Assembly (NCBI RefSeq): GCF_014640115.1
Contig: NZ_BMGI01000003.1
Location: 310,001 to 374,000, forward strand
Length of the DNA stretch: 64,000 nucleotides
Direction of reading: 5' to 3'
Origin: Sinisalibacter lacisalsi
GTDB lineage: Bacteria > Pseudomonadota > Alphaproteobacteria > Rhodobacterales > Rhodobacteraceae
Each line of letters opens with the position of its first letter. The first letter of the stretch is position 1. Below, in pieces: positions 1-8,151 of this stretch. The position numbers and the translations under genes were made by a program. The notes below the pieces were generated by a model. That model saw only the letters and a list, made by a program, of their open reading frames with translations. It was not told where the DNA came from and did not search any database.

Positions 1-183
1 GAGCGGCGCGGCTCCGAGGAGCGCGCCCAGACAGGTTCCCAATTCACGCGGGGGGTCAACGGGCCAAACGGCGGCGGGGCAGGGGTCCTTCCGCGAGGCT
101 TGGTCCGCACCTTGAAGTCGCCCGGGCGCATCCTGTGCCCGAGGCCCCCACGTATGCGGCGCCTTCGCCGCCGAAAGAGAAAC

Positions 184-1440
184 ATGACCACATTCGAAAG
201 CCTCGGGCTCGACCCGAAACTGCTCGCCGCCGTGAAGGCCGCAGGCTACACCGCCCCCACGCCGATCCAGATCAAGGCGATCCCGCCGGTTCTGGAAGGC
301 CGTGACGTGATGGGCCTGGCCCAGACCGGCACCGGCAAAACCGCCGCCTTCGGCCTGCCGCTGATCCACCAGCTGATGGGCAACCACGACAAGCGGGCGC
401 CGAAAACCGCGCGTGCGCTGATCCTCGCGCCCACCCGCGAACTCGTCGGCCAGATCGCCGAAAACCTCGTGCTCTACATCAAGGGCACGCACCTCAAGGT
501 GACCACCGTGGTGGGCGGGGTATCCATCAACCGCCAGGTGAATGCGCTCGAGAAGGGCACCGACATTCTCGTCGCCACCCCGGGCCGCCTGATCGACCTG
601 ATGGACCGGGGCGCCGTGCGGCTCGATGCTGCCACCTTCCTCGTGCTCGACGAAGCCGACCACATGCTCGACATGGGTTTCATCCACGCGCTGCGCCGGA
701 TCGCGCCCAAGCTGGGCACCCCGCGCCAGACCATGCTGTTTTCCGCCACCATGCCGAAAGACATGGAGGAGATCGCCGCCACCTACCTGAACGACCCGAT
801 CCGGGTTCAGGCCGCGCCCCCGGGCAAGGCCGCCGACAAGATCACCCAGGGGGTGCACTGGGCCAAGGGCAAGGAACACAAGGTTTCGCTCCTCAAAGGC
901 TACCTCGACGACGCGCCCGAAGGGCTCGCGCTGGTTTTCGCGCGCACCAAGCACGGCGCCGAGCGGCTGATGAAGCACCTCGTGGCCGAGGGCTACGGCG
1001 CGGTCTCGATTCACGGTAACAAGAGCCAGGGCCAGCGCGACCGCGCGCTCAAGGCGTTCCGTGAAGGCACCGCCCGCATCCTCGTGGCCACCGACGTGGC
1101 CGCGCGCGGGATCGACATTCCCGGCGTCAGCCATGTCTACAACTTCGACCTGCCGGAAGTGGCGGAGAACTACGTGCACCGGATCGGCCGCACCGCCCGT
1201 GCCGGGCTGGAAGGCGACGCCATCGCCTTCGTCAGCGGCGAAGAGATCGGGCTCCTGCGCCAGATCGAAAAGACCATGAAGATCGAGATCCCCGTGCTCG
1301 GCGGTGAACGCCCCGTCGAGGTCGACCCGCCGAAGAAGGGCGGGCGCGGCCGTCGTGGCGGGCCGCCGCAGGGTCAGGCCCGGCCGCAGGGGCAGAACGC
1401 GGGGCAGAAGCGCCGCCGCCCGCGCCGCAAGGCGGCCTGA
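184..1440 (+). CDS. DEAD-box ATP-dependent RNA helicase (RhlE-like)
   Basis: 418-residue DEAD-box helicase that unwinds RNA duplexes with ATP, probably in ribosome assembly or RNA turnover in the cytoplasm. The family motifs are visible in order: Q motif (about 23-30), AQTGTGKT (45-52), PTREL, TPGRL, DEAD (156-159), SAT (187-189), ATDVAARGID and HRIGRTARAG (332-341). The last 45 residues are a basic Gly/Arg/Gln tail that probably binds RNA. The frame is open further upstream to 100, but ATG 184 is preceded by an AGAGA purine stretch and gives the normal family N-terminus. It faces the MFS gene across repeat copy A. The RhlE subgroup is inferred from size and tail; DEAD-box identity is certain. 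Confidence 0.96.
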   Translation: MTTFESLGLDPKLLAAVKAAGYTAPTPIQIKAIPPVLEGRDVMGLAQTGTGKTAAFGLPLIHQLMGNHDKRAPKTARALILAPTRELVGQIAENLVLYIKGTHLKVTTVVGGVSINRQVNALEKGTDILVATPGRLIDLMDRGAVRLDAATFLVLDEADHMLDMGFIHALRRIAPKLGTPRQTMLFSATMPKDMEEIAATYLNDPIRVQAAPPGKAADKITQGVHWAKGKEHKVSLLKGYLDDAPEGLALVFARTKHGAERLMKHLVAEGYGAVSIHGNKSQGQRDRALKAFREGTARILVATDVAARGIDIPGVSHVYNFDLPEVAENYVHRIGRTARAGLEGDAIAFVSGEEIGLLRQIEKTMKIEIPVLGGERPVEVDPPKKGGRGRRGGPPQGQARPQGQNAGQKRRRPRRKAA

Positions 1441-1446
1441 GCCTCT

Positions 1447-1500
1447 TCATCCTGGCACAAATACCTCACGGGGGTCCGGGGGTGTGAAACCCCCGGTCCT
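1447..1500 (+). repeat. Dispersed GC-hairpin repeat, copy A
   Basis: Copy of a roughly 55-bp element with the pattern TCATCCTGG-AAATACCTC-(A/C)GGGGGTCCGGGGG-loop-CCCCCGG. The hairpin has 8-bp perfect arms at 1476-1483 and 1489-1496 around GTGAA. It lies between the convergent 3' ends of the helicase and the MFS gene. Almost the same sequence recurs at 11764-11815, with diverged copies near 16.2, 16.4, 32.2 and 59.5 kb. No T-tract follows the hairpin on the + strand. Confidence 0.85.
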
Positions 1501-1504
1501 GCCC

Positions 1505-2689
1505 TCAATCCAGCCGGTCGCGGCTGAACAGGTAGACGACCAGGCCCATCAGCACCGGCAGGCCGAAGAACAGGAACAGGGCGCGATACGCGGTCACCGG
1601 ATCGCTGCCCGCTTCCTTCGCCGCCTCGAAAACCCAGCCCGACGAAAACTGGAACAATCCGACGCCGCCGATCCCGAACAGGTTCATCAGCGAGACGCCG
1701 CGTCCGGTGAGATGGGCCGGGAAGAAGGCCCGCGCATGTGCCATCATCAGCGGGAACGAGGCGCCGAACAGCCCGGCGCTGGCCAGGAGCATCGTGACGG
1801 CCCAGACCCCGCTTGAGGGGAAGGCCCAGAGCGCGAGCACGGAAAGGCCGGAGGCGAGGTTGCCGAAGAAGATCACCCATTTGCGGGTGCCGAAGACACG
1901 GTCGAGCGGGCCATAGGCGAAATTGCCGATGATCATCGCGATGCCCATGGCGAGGGTCACCAGCCCGATGCCGGATGTGTTCATGCCGAAGACGTCCGAA
2001 AGGTATGGCCCGGCCCAGAGGCCGCGCAGCCCGGCGGCGGGCGCATAGTTCACGAACATCAGCGGCAGGATTGCCCAGAGCGCGGGCATCGCCAGCAGGG
2101 TGAGCAGCGAGCCTTTCTGGGTGCCGTGATCCGGCGCGCGCTCGGGGTCTTCGACCAGCGCGAAGATCATCCCGGCCACCGCGAAGGTGAGCGCGGCCAG
2201 CCCCCACATGGTCTCGCGCCAGCCGAGGTTTTCCACTGCCCATGCCATCGGCAGGCTGCCCGCGATATTGCCGATCGAACCGATGCCGATCACCGCGCCG
2301 GCAAAGGTGCCGAACACCGCCGGGGGAAAGCTCTTGGCGATGATGAAGAAAGCGCCCATCAGCACCGGCGAACAGCCGATCCCCATCAGCACCATTGCCG
2401 CCTGGATGTGCCAGGGCTCGGCCGCGACCGCGAAGAGGGCCGCGCCGCCGCCCGCGCCGAAGCCGAGAAGCCAGGCCGCGGTGCGCCGCGGGCCAAGACG
2501 ATCGAGCCCCCAGCCAACAGGGATCTGCATCGCCGCGAACGCCAGAAACCACAGCCCCGAGGCGCGCCCGAGGCTTTCCGGCGTTGCGCCGAGGTCGGTC
2601 TGGAGCACGGGGGCCATGACCGGCAGGAAGGCTCGGTAGAACTGACTGAGCACGTAGCCCGTGATGAGCATTGCGATCCCGGCGCGCAT
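1505..2689 (-). CDS. MFS transporter
   Basis: 394-residue inner-membrane permease of the major facilitator superfamily with about 12 hydrophobic segments and the internal duplication usual for the family. The loop after TM2 carries a weak form of the MFS signature (GWGLDRLGPRRTA). Start ATG 2689 is chosen because GGAGGAGAA lies just upstream; the longer open frame to 2770 has no such site. It is divergent from the MarR gene at 2820, with a perfect inverted repeat between them, so it is probably controlled by that regulator. The substrate cannot be deduced; a drug, cyanate or organic-acid exporter/importer is possible. Confidence 0.9.
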   Translation of the reverse strand: MRAGIAMLITGYVLSQFYRAFLPVMAPVLQTDLGATPESLGRASGLWFLAFAAMQIPVGWGLDRLGPRRTAAWLLGFGAGGGAALFAVAAEPWHIQAAMVLMGIGCSPVLMGAFFIIAKSFPPAVFGTFAGAVIGIGSIGNIAGSLPMAWAVENLGWRETMWGLAALTFAVAGMIFALVEDPERAPDHGTQKGSLLTLLAMPALWAILPLMFVNYAPAAGLRGLWAGPYLSDVFGMNTSGIGLVTLAMGIAMIIGNFAYGPLDRVFGTRKWVIFFGNLASGLSVLALWAFPSSGVWAVTMLLASAGLFGASFPLMMAHARAFFPAHLTGRGVSLMNLFGIGGVGLFQFSSGWVFEAAKEAGSDPVTAYRALFLFFGLPVLMGLVVYLFSRDRLD

Positions 2690-2746
2690 GCGTGTTTCTC
2701 CTCCCCGTTCCGGACGTCGCGCCAGATGACACGGCATCGCGGGGCT

Positions 2747-2770
2747 GTGCAAGCTTCGTTGTTCTTGCAC
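2747..2770. promoter_or_regulatory. Candidate MarR operator (inverted repeat)
   Basis: GTGCAAG at 2747-2753 and CTTGCAC at 2764-2770 form a perfect 7-bp inverted repeat with a 10-base spacer, inside the 130-bp region between the divergent MFS and MarR genes. Position and symmetry fit a binding site for a dimeric winged-helix repressor. The link to this MarR protein is inference. Confidence 0.5.
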
Positions 2771-2819
2771 TGATCGGAACCCTGCGGTTCAATCGACCCG
2801 TATCAGACGGGGAATCCAG

Positions 2820-3248
2820 GTGACCGATTTCAATCTCGACGAATTTCTGCCCTACCAACTGGCCGAGCTGTCGCGCCGCGTCAGCGCGCGGTTTTCCCGG
2901 CATTACCGGGAACGATACGGACTTTCGGTGGCGGAATGGCGGGTGGTGGCGCATCTGAGCCAGCAGACGGCGGTCTCGGTGCGCGAGATCCATAACCGCG
3001 TCGGGATGGACAAGCCCAAGGTCAGCCGCGCCGCCACGCGGCTCGAGGCGGCAGGCTATGTCCGCAAGGTGATCAATCCCGCCGATCGCCGGCTGGTGGA
3101 GCTATCACTCACCCAAAAGGGCCTCGAGATGATCGACACGCTTTCACCGATCGCGGCGGCGTATCAGGCCGAGCTCTTGGCGGTTCTGGGAGACGGGGCG
3201 GGGGATTTCGTCGACCGCGTGAAGGCGTTGAGCGCGGCGCTGGAATAG
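2820..3248 (+). CDS. MarR family transcriptional regulator
   Basis: 142-residue winged-helix regulator of the MarR family. It has the usual layout: N-terminal dimerisation helix, a recognition helix in the segment following TAVSVREIHNRVGMDKPKVSR (about residues 50-71), and the beta-wing with DRRLVELSLT (about 89-98). The start is GTG at 2820 with GGGGAA upstream. It is transcribed away from the MFS gene at 1505-2689, the common arrangement in which a MarR repressor controls its neighbouring transporter and itself. No redox or ligand-sensing cysteine is present, so a small-molecule effector is more likely than oxidation. Confidence 0.92.
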   Translation: MTDFNLDEFLPYQLAELSRRVSARFSRHYRERYGLSVAEWRVVAHLSQQTAVSVREIHNRVGMDKPKVSRAATRLEAAGYVRKVINPADRRLVELSLTQKGLEMIDTLSPIAAAYQAELLAVLGDGAGDFVDRVKALSAALE

Positions 3249-3256
3249 CCCGGCGC

Positions 3257-3835
3257 TCAGGCGCGGCCGCCCCCGGCCGAGAGCATCGACGGATCTATCC
3301 CCAGCTTGCGCAGCGCGCGCGCCCATTTGCCGCCGTCATCGGCATCGAAGACGATGGCCTCGTCGCCATCGACGGTCAGCCAGGCGTTCTGCTTGAGCTC
3401 GCTTTCAAGCTGGCCCGGCCCCCAGCCGGCATAGCCCAGTGCCGTGAGCGCCGCCTTCGGCCCCTGACCGCGGGCGATATCGACGAGAATATCCTTCGTC
3501 GCCGTCATGCCGAACCGGGCGTTGATCTTCATCGTGCCCTGCGCGCCGGGGTAATCGTTGGAGTGCAGCACGAACCCCCGTGCGCCTTCCACCGGCCCGC
3601 CGAAGTGCAGGGCCACGCCCTGGCTGCCGGCGCCGCTTTCGATTTCGAGCTGCCCGAGCAGATCGTCGAAGCTCAGGTCCGGCACCCGTTTGTTGACGAC
3701 GAGCCCCATCGCGCCATCCACGGAATGGGCGCAAAGCAACACCACGGAATACTCGAAACGCGGATCTTCCATGCCGGGCATGGCGATCAGCATTTTCCCC
3801 GTGAGGTCATGTTCGGTTTGATCTGGCGCATTCAT
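3257..3835 (-). CDS. YqgE/AlgH family protein (UPF0301)
   Basis: 192-residue cytoplasmic protein of the YqgE/AlgH (DUF179) family. Recognised by the N-terminal LTGKMLIAMPGMEDPRFE block, SVVLLCAH, GAMGLVVNK, FGGPV and the C-terminal GYAGWGPGQLESE block. AlgH was linked to alginate gene control in Pseudomonas, but the family's biochemical role is not settled. Start ATG 3835 is used because the upstream extension to 3940 looks unlike the family. It is convergent with the MarR gene, 8 bp apart, and divergent from the DsbD-like gene at 3946. Confidence 0.93.
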   Translation of the reverse strand: MNAPDQTEHDLTGKMLIAMPGMEDPRFEYSVVLLCAHSVDGAMGLVVNKRVPDLSFDDLLGQLEIESGAGSQGVALHFGGPVEGARGFVLHSNDYPGAQGTMKINARFGMTATKDILVDIARGQGPKAALTALGYAGWGPGQLESELKQNAWLTVDGDEAIVFDADDGGKWARALRKLGIDPSMLSAGGGRA

Positions 3836-3945
3836 GCTTTCAAGATGGGGACCGTTGCGCGGGATTTGCAAGAGGTGCGGCAAAGTGAGCGATGTCTCGC
3901 GAATGTGACTTCCGCTGCCGTGCCGCCACCCTATATCCAAATCTC

Positions 3946-4758
3946 ATGAACAGAATTGCCCCCCTTGCCCTCGCCGTCTCGCTCGCGGCCGCGCCGCTCC
4001 TCGCCGATGGGGCGCAGGAGCCGCCAAGCCCCGGTGTCGAGATCCTGCCGGGCTGGCGCACCGAAGCGGGCACGCATATGGCTGCGCTGCGGGTGACGCT
4101 CGACGAGGGATGGAAAACCTACTGGCGCGCGCCGGGCGAGGCCGGCTTGCCGCCACAGTTCGATTGGTCGGCATCGTCGAACATTGCCGCGATCACGCCG
4201 CACTGGCCGGTGCCGGAGGCGTTTCTGTCCAGCGGGATGATGACGCTCGGCTACCACGACGAGTTGATCCTGCCCCTCGAGATCCTGCCCGTGGATCCGG
4301 CGGCCGAGATCGCGCTGAACGGCGATCTGGCGATGGGAATCTGCGAAAACATCTGCGTGCCCCTCCAGAGGGAGGTGGCGGCGGTTCTGGATCGGGCCGA
4401 GAAGGCCCCTGATCCGCGTATTCTGCTGGCGCTTGAGCGTCAGCCGGAGAGCGCCGAGGCGGCGGGGCTGGTCTCCGCCCGCTGCGAGGTGACCCCGATC
4501 AAGGATGGTCTCACGGTGACAGCACACTTCGTCCTTCCAGCTTTGGGCGGCGAGGAAATGGCCGTGATCGAGGCCGACGATCCGTCGGTCTGGGTGTCGT
4601 CAGTCACCACCAGCCGCGACGGCGGCGAACTCGTCGCGGTTGCCGACCTCGTGCCGGCCGACGCCAAGCCCTTCGACCTCGACACCGGAACCTTGCGGTT
4701 CACGGTCATGGACGAGGCCCGCGCGGTGGATATCCTGGGCTGCAGCCCGATCCGCTAG
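3946..4758 (+). CDS. Exported DsbD/ScsB N-terminal-like thiol-disulfide protein
   Basis: 270-residue protein with an N-terminal signal peptide (about residues 1-20) followed by a domain like the periplasmic N-terminal domain of DsbD/ScsB. A CxxxC pair at C133 and C137 (ICENICVP) matches the redox pair in ScsB-type domains, so it probably exchanges disulfides in the periplasm. Unlike full DsbD it has no transmembrane electron-transfer domain and no C-terminal thioredoxin domain; the membrane partner must be encoded elsewhere. Two more cysteines lie in the C-terminal half. Its TAG stop shares a CTAG with the stop of the convergent RND gene. Confidence 0.85.
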   Translation: MNRIAPLALAVSLAAAPLLADGAQEPPSPGVEILPGWRTEAGTHMAALRVTLDEGWKTYWRAPGEAGLPPQFDWSASSNIAAITPHWPVPEAFLSSGMMTLGYHDELILPLEILPVDPAAEIALNGDLAMGICENICVPLQREVAAVLDRAEKAPDPRILLALERQPESAEAAGLVSARCEVTPIKDGLTVTAHFVLPALGGEEMAVIEADDPSVWVSSVTTSRDGGELVAVADLVPADAKPFDLDTGTLRFTVMDEARAVDILGCSPIR

Positions 4759-7700
4759 GCCCGCCCGCGACGCAGGTGCGCCCAGTGGGCGAGTGCCGCG
4801 AGCAGCCAGGCCACCACGACGACCACGACAGCGCCGGCGAGAAACAACCCGGCGGCGGCGAGGGTGGGATCCTCCATGCCCTCGAACAGCCCGAAAGGCA
4901 GCGCGCCGGTGACCATCACCCAGCCAAGCGTTGCCGCGAACAGCGCGGCAAGCACCAGCGCGACCCCGGTCGTTCCCAATGCGGCGCCACGCGCCCGGCG
5001 GTGCTTGAGCCCCATCATGCGGCGAAGCGCGCGCATCTGCTTGCCCACGTCTTCCTGCACCGCCACCAGCGCCGGCACCACGAGCAGGACGAGGAAAAAG
5101 CCGAAGCCGAGGCCGTAGACCAACGTGATCACCGTCGGCTTGAGGAACTGGGCCTGGCTCGAGGTCTCGTAGAGCAGCGGCGAGAGGCCGATCACGGTTG
5201 TCGCGGTGGTGAGGAACACCGGGCGCAGACGATCGGCCACCGCGTCGATGATCGCCGGCACAAGGCCGCGATCACGGCCGTATTCGTCGATGGTGCTCAC
5301 CAGCACGATGGAATCGTTGATGATGATCCCCACCATGCCGATCAGGCCCACGATGGAGAAAAGGTTCATCGGAACCCCCCAGGCGTAGTGCCCCCAGAGC
5401 GCGCCGATCAGCCCGAAGGGGATGATGCCCATCACCACCAACGGCCGTGTCCAACTCGAAAAGATCCATGCGAGCGTGAGGAAAATCCCGATCAGCGTGA
5501 GGAGGAGGCCGAGGCGGGCATCTTCGAGAAACGCGCTTTCCTGTTCCTTCAACCCGGCGATCTTGTAGGAAATGCCGTGCTCTTCGGCGACCGCGGGCAG
5601 GATCTCGGTTTCGATGGCGCGGGCGATTTCCTCAGCGCGGGCGGGATCGCTCTCGTCGATATCGCCGGTGACGGAGACCACGCGCAACCCGTTCTCGCGG
5701 TTGACGGTGGAGAAGCCCGACCGGGTGGTGACGGTGACGATATCGCCAAGTGGCACATAGGCGCCCGCGGCATTGCGCAACATCGTGCGTTCGAGGAAAT
5801 CGGCGGTCAGCTCGTCCTGCGGCAATTCCACCCGGATCGTGCCCGAGCGCATGCCCACCGGATAGTTCGCGGCCTCGATCCCGCCGAGACGGCGGCGCAG
5901 CTCGCGGCCCAGCTCGTCGATGGTGAAGCCGAGCGCCTTGCCCTGCGCGGTCAGTTCCAGCACCAGTTCGTCCTTGTCGTAGGCAAGGCTGTCCTCCACC
6001 GCGGAAACCTCTGGGAACTGCACGACGGCGGTTTTCAGCGACTCGGCCGCGGCCTTGAGAACCGCTGCGTCGGCGCCGGTCAGCTCCACGTCGAGCGCAT
6101 CGCCGCCGGGGCCGAAGCGGCCGCCCCGGAAGCTCAGTTCCTCCAGCATCGGGTGACGCGGCGCGCGTTCCTGCACGTCGCTCACGAATGCGAAGGAGGA
6201 AAACGGCCGCTGGTCGGCATCGATCAGTTCGATCGAGACCGAGCCGAGCAGCTCGGCATCCTTGTCTTCGGCGGCGGCAAGCCCGCGGCCGGCGTTGCCG
6301 CCAACCTGGCCCAGAACGTAGAGGATCGGATCGACCCCGGTGTCGGCTTCGACCTCGGCGCCGTAGTCGCGCACCGATTGCTGGAGCATCGCCAGCATCT
6401 CCACCGTGTCCTCGCGCGTGGCGCCGGGGGCCATGGCGAAATTCGCCGTCACGTCGGAACGCTCGGGGGCGTTGAAGAAGCGAAACTGCACCTTGCCCTC
6501 GATGAACAGCGCGGCCTGCGTGGCGAGCACCAGCACGGCGCCGGCGAGCACCGGGTAACGCGCGGCGATGACGAACCGCATGAGCGGACGGAACAGCCGC
6601 TCGCGCACGAAACGGAAGCCCTTGTTGACCTGCCGCGACGGCCAGTCATACCAATGGTGCTCCTTCGAGTGCGTGAGCGCATGGGCCATGTGGTTGGGCA
6701 GGATCAGGAAGCATTCGACCAGCGAGGCCGCGAGCACGGCGATCACCGTGATCGGGATATCCTCGATCAGGTCGCCGAAACGCCCGCCGATGGCGGTCAG
6801 CCCGACGAAGGCGATGATCGTGGTGAGCGTGGCCGAGAACACCGGCGGGAACATCCGGCGTGCGGCGTTCTCGGCTGCGGTAACAGGGTCTTCGCCACGA
6901 TGACGGGCGCGAAAATCGGCGTGTTCGCCGACCACGATCGCGTCGTCCACCACGATCCCCAGCGTGATGATCAGGGCAAAGATCGAGATCATGTTGAAGC
7001 TGAGCCCCAGCATGTACATGATCGCAACCGCGGTGAGCATCGACACCGGGATGCCGACCGCAACCCAGAACGCCGTGCGCGCGTTGAGGAACAAAAACAG
7101 CAGCACCACCACCAGGCCAAGCCCCATCAGGCCGTTTTCAAGCAGGATCTGGAGCCGCGCGGTGATGATCTCGGCGCGGGTGCGGATCAGGTCGATCTCG
7201 ACGCCATCGGGAAGCGTCAGCATCATCTCGGCGGCAACGTCCTCGACGATGCGCTGCATCCGGATCGCGTCGCCCTGGGCGGAGCGGGTGACGTTGATCG
7301 TGATCGCCGGGGTTTCGCCGACGAAATAGGCCACCTCGCGGTCGATCCCCTCGACGTTGATGCGGGCCACGTCGCCGACCGTCAGCTTGGAGCCGTCGGG
7401 GTTGGAGCGCAGCACGATTTCGGCAATCTCGGCGGGAGTGCGCTTGGCCACGCCGGTGCGCACACGGGCCGATCCGGACGCCATGTTGCCGGCCGGATCG
7501 GCGGAGGTTTCGGCGCCGATGGCGTCGGCGATCTGCGCCATCGTCACGTCGTTCCTCACCAGCGCGGCCGAGGTGACTTCGACGATGGTGCGCGGTGCGG
7601 CCACGCCCCGGATCGAGGTGCGGGTCACGCCCTCGAGGAACAGCCGCGCCACCATCTCGTCGGCGAAACGGGCGAGTTGGTCGAGGCCCACCGGCCCGGT

Positions 7701-8150
7701 GATGACCACGTCGGTCACCGGGTCGCGCCAGCTTCCCCGCCGCACCTCGGGCGCGTCGGCCTCGGCGGGCAGCGTCGACACCGCGGCCACGGCTTCCTCG
7801 ATATCGGCGGCGGCGCGGGCCATGTCCCAGCCCGGTTCGAACTCGAGCTGGATCCGCGCCCGGCCCTCCGAGGCGCGCGACGAACTTGCGGTTACGCCTT
7901 CCACCGCGAGCAGGGCCGGCTCCAGCGGCTGGACGATGCCGGTATCGACATCTTCCGCGCCGGCGCCGCTCCATCCGACCGAGACGGTGACATCGTCGAT
8001 CACCACGTCGGGGAAAAACTGCGCCCGCATTTGTGGCAGGATCGTCAGCCCCGCCGCGATCAGGACCACCAACAGAAGGTTGGCCGCGGTGCGATGCCGG
8101 GTGAAGTAGCTCAGCAGGCCCCGGGCAAGTTCTGTCGGTCGCCGCGCCAT
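4755..8150 (-). CDS. RND efflux pump permease (AcrB/MexF-like)
   Basis: 1131-residue inner-membrane proton-driven efflux permease. It has the duplicated RND layout: a TM helix, a large periplasmic loop, six TM helices, then a repeat. The TM4 acidic pair is present in GIVVDDAIVVGEH, so proton coupling should work. It is about 90 residues longer than AcrB because of a C-terminal extension with two extra hydrophobic segments after the final HRRARG loop. It lies 1 bp behind the adaptor gene, with GGAGG before ATG 8150, so the pair forms one operon. No outer-membrane channel gene is nearby; it probably uses a TolC-like protein encoded elsewhere. Substrate unknown. Confidence 0.95.
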   Translation of the reverse strand: MARRPTELARGLLSYFTRHRTAANLLLVVLIAAGLTILPQMRAQFFPDVVIDDVTVSVGWSGAGAEDVDTGIVQPLEPALLAVEGVTASSSRASEGRARIQLEFEPGWDMARAAADIEEAVAAVSTLPAEADAPEVRRGSWRDPVTDVVITGPVGLDQLARFADEMVARLFLEGVTRTSIRGVAAPRTIVEVTSAALVRNDVTMAQIADAIGAETSADPAGNMASGSARVRTGVAKRTPAEIAEIVLRSNPDGSKLTVGDVARINVEGIDREVAYFVGETPAITINVTRSAQGDAIRMQRIVEDVAAEMMLTLPDGVEIDLIRTRAEIITARLQILLENGLMGLGLVVVLLFLFLNARTAFWVAVGIPVSMLTAVAIMYMLGLSFNMISIFALIITLGIVVDDAIVVGEHADFRARHRGEDPVTAAENAARRMFPPVFSATLTTIIAFVGLTAIGGRFGDLIEDIPITVIAVLAASLVECFLILPNHMAHALTHSKEHHWYDWPSRQVNKGFRFVRERLFRPLMRFVIAARYPVLAGAVLVLATQAALFIEGKVQFRFFNAPERSDVTANFAMAPGATREDTVEMLAMLQQSVRDYGAEVEADTGVDPILYVLGQVGGNAGRGLAAAEDKDAELLGSVSIELIDADQRPFSSFAFVSDVQERAPRHPMLEELSFRGGRFGPGGDALDVELTGADAAVLKAAAESLKTAVVQFPEVSAVEDSLAYDKDELVLELTAQGKALGFTIDELGRELRRRLGGIEAANYPVGMRSGTIRVELPQDELTADFLERTMLRNAAGAYVPLGDIVTVTTRSGFSTVNRENGLRVVSVTGDIDESDPARAEEIARAIETEILPAVAEEHGISYKIAGLKEQESAFLEDARLGLLLTLIGIFLTLAWIFSSWTRPLVVMGIIPFGLIGALWGHYAWGVPMNLFSIVGLIGMVGIIINDSIVLVSTIDEYGRDRGLVPAIIDAVADRLRPVFLTTATTVIGLSPLLYETSSQAQFLKPTVITLVYGLGFGFFLVLLVVPALVAVQEDVGKQMRALRRMMGLKHRRARGAALGTTGVALVLAALFAATLGWVMVTGALPFGLFEGMEDPTLAAAGLFLAGAVVVVVVAWLLAALAHWAHLRRGRA

Positions 8151-8151
8151 G

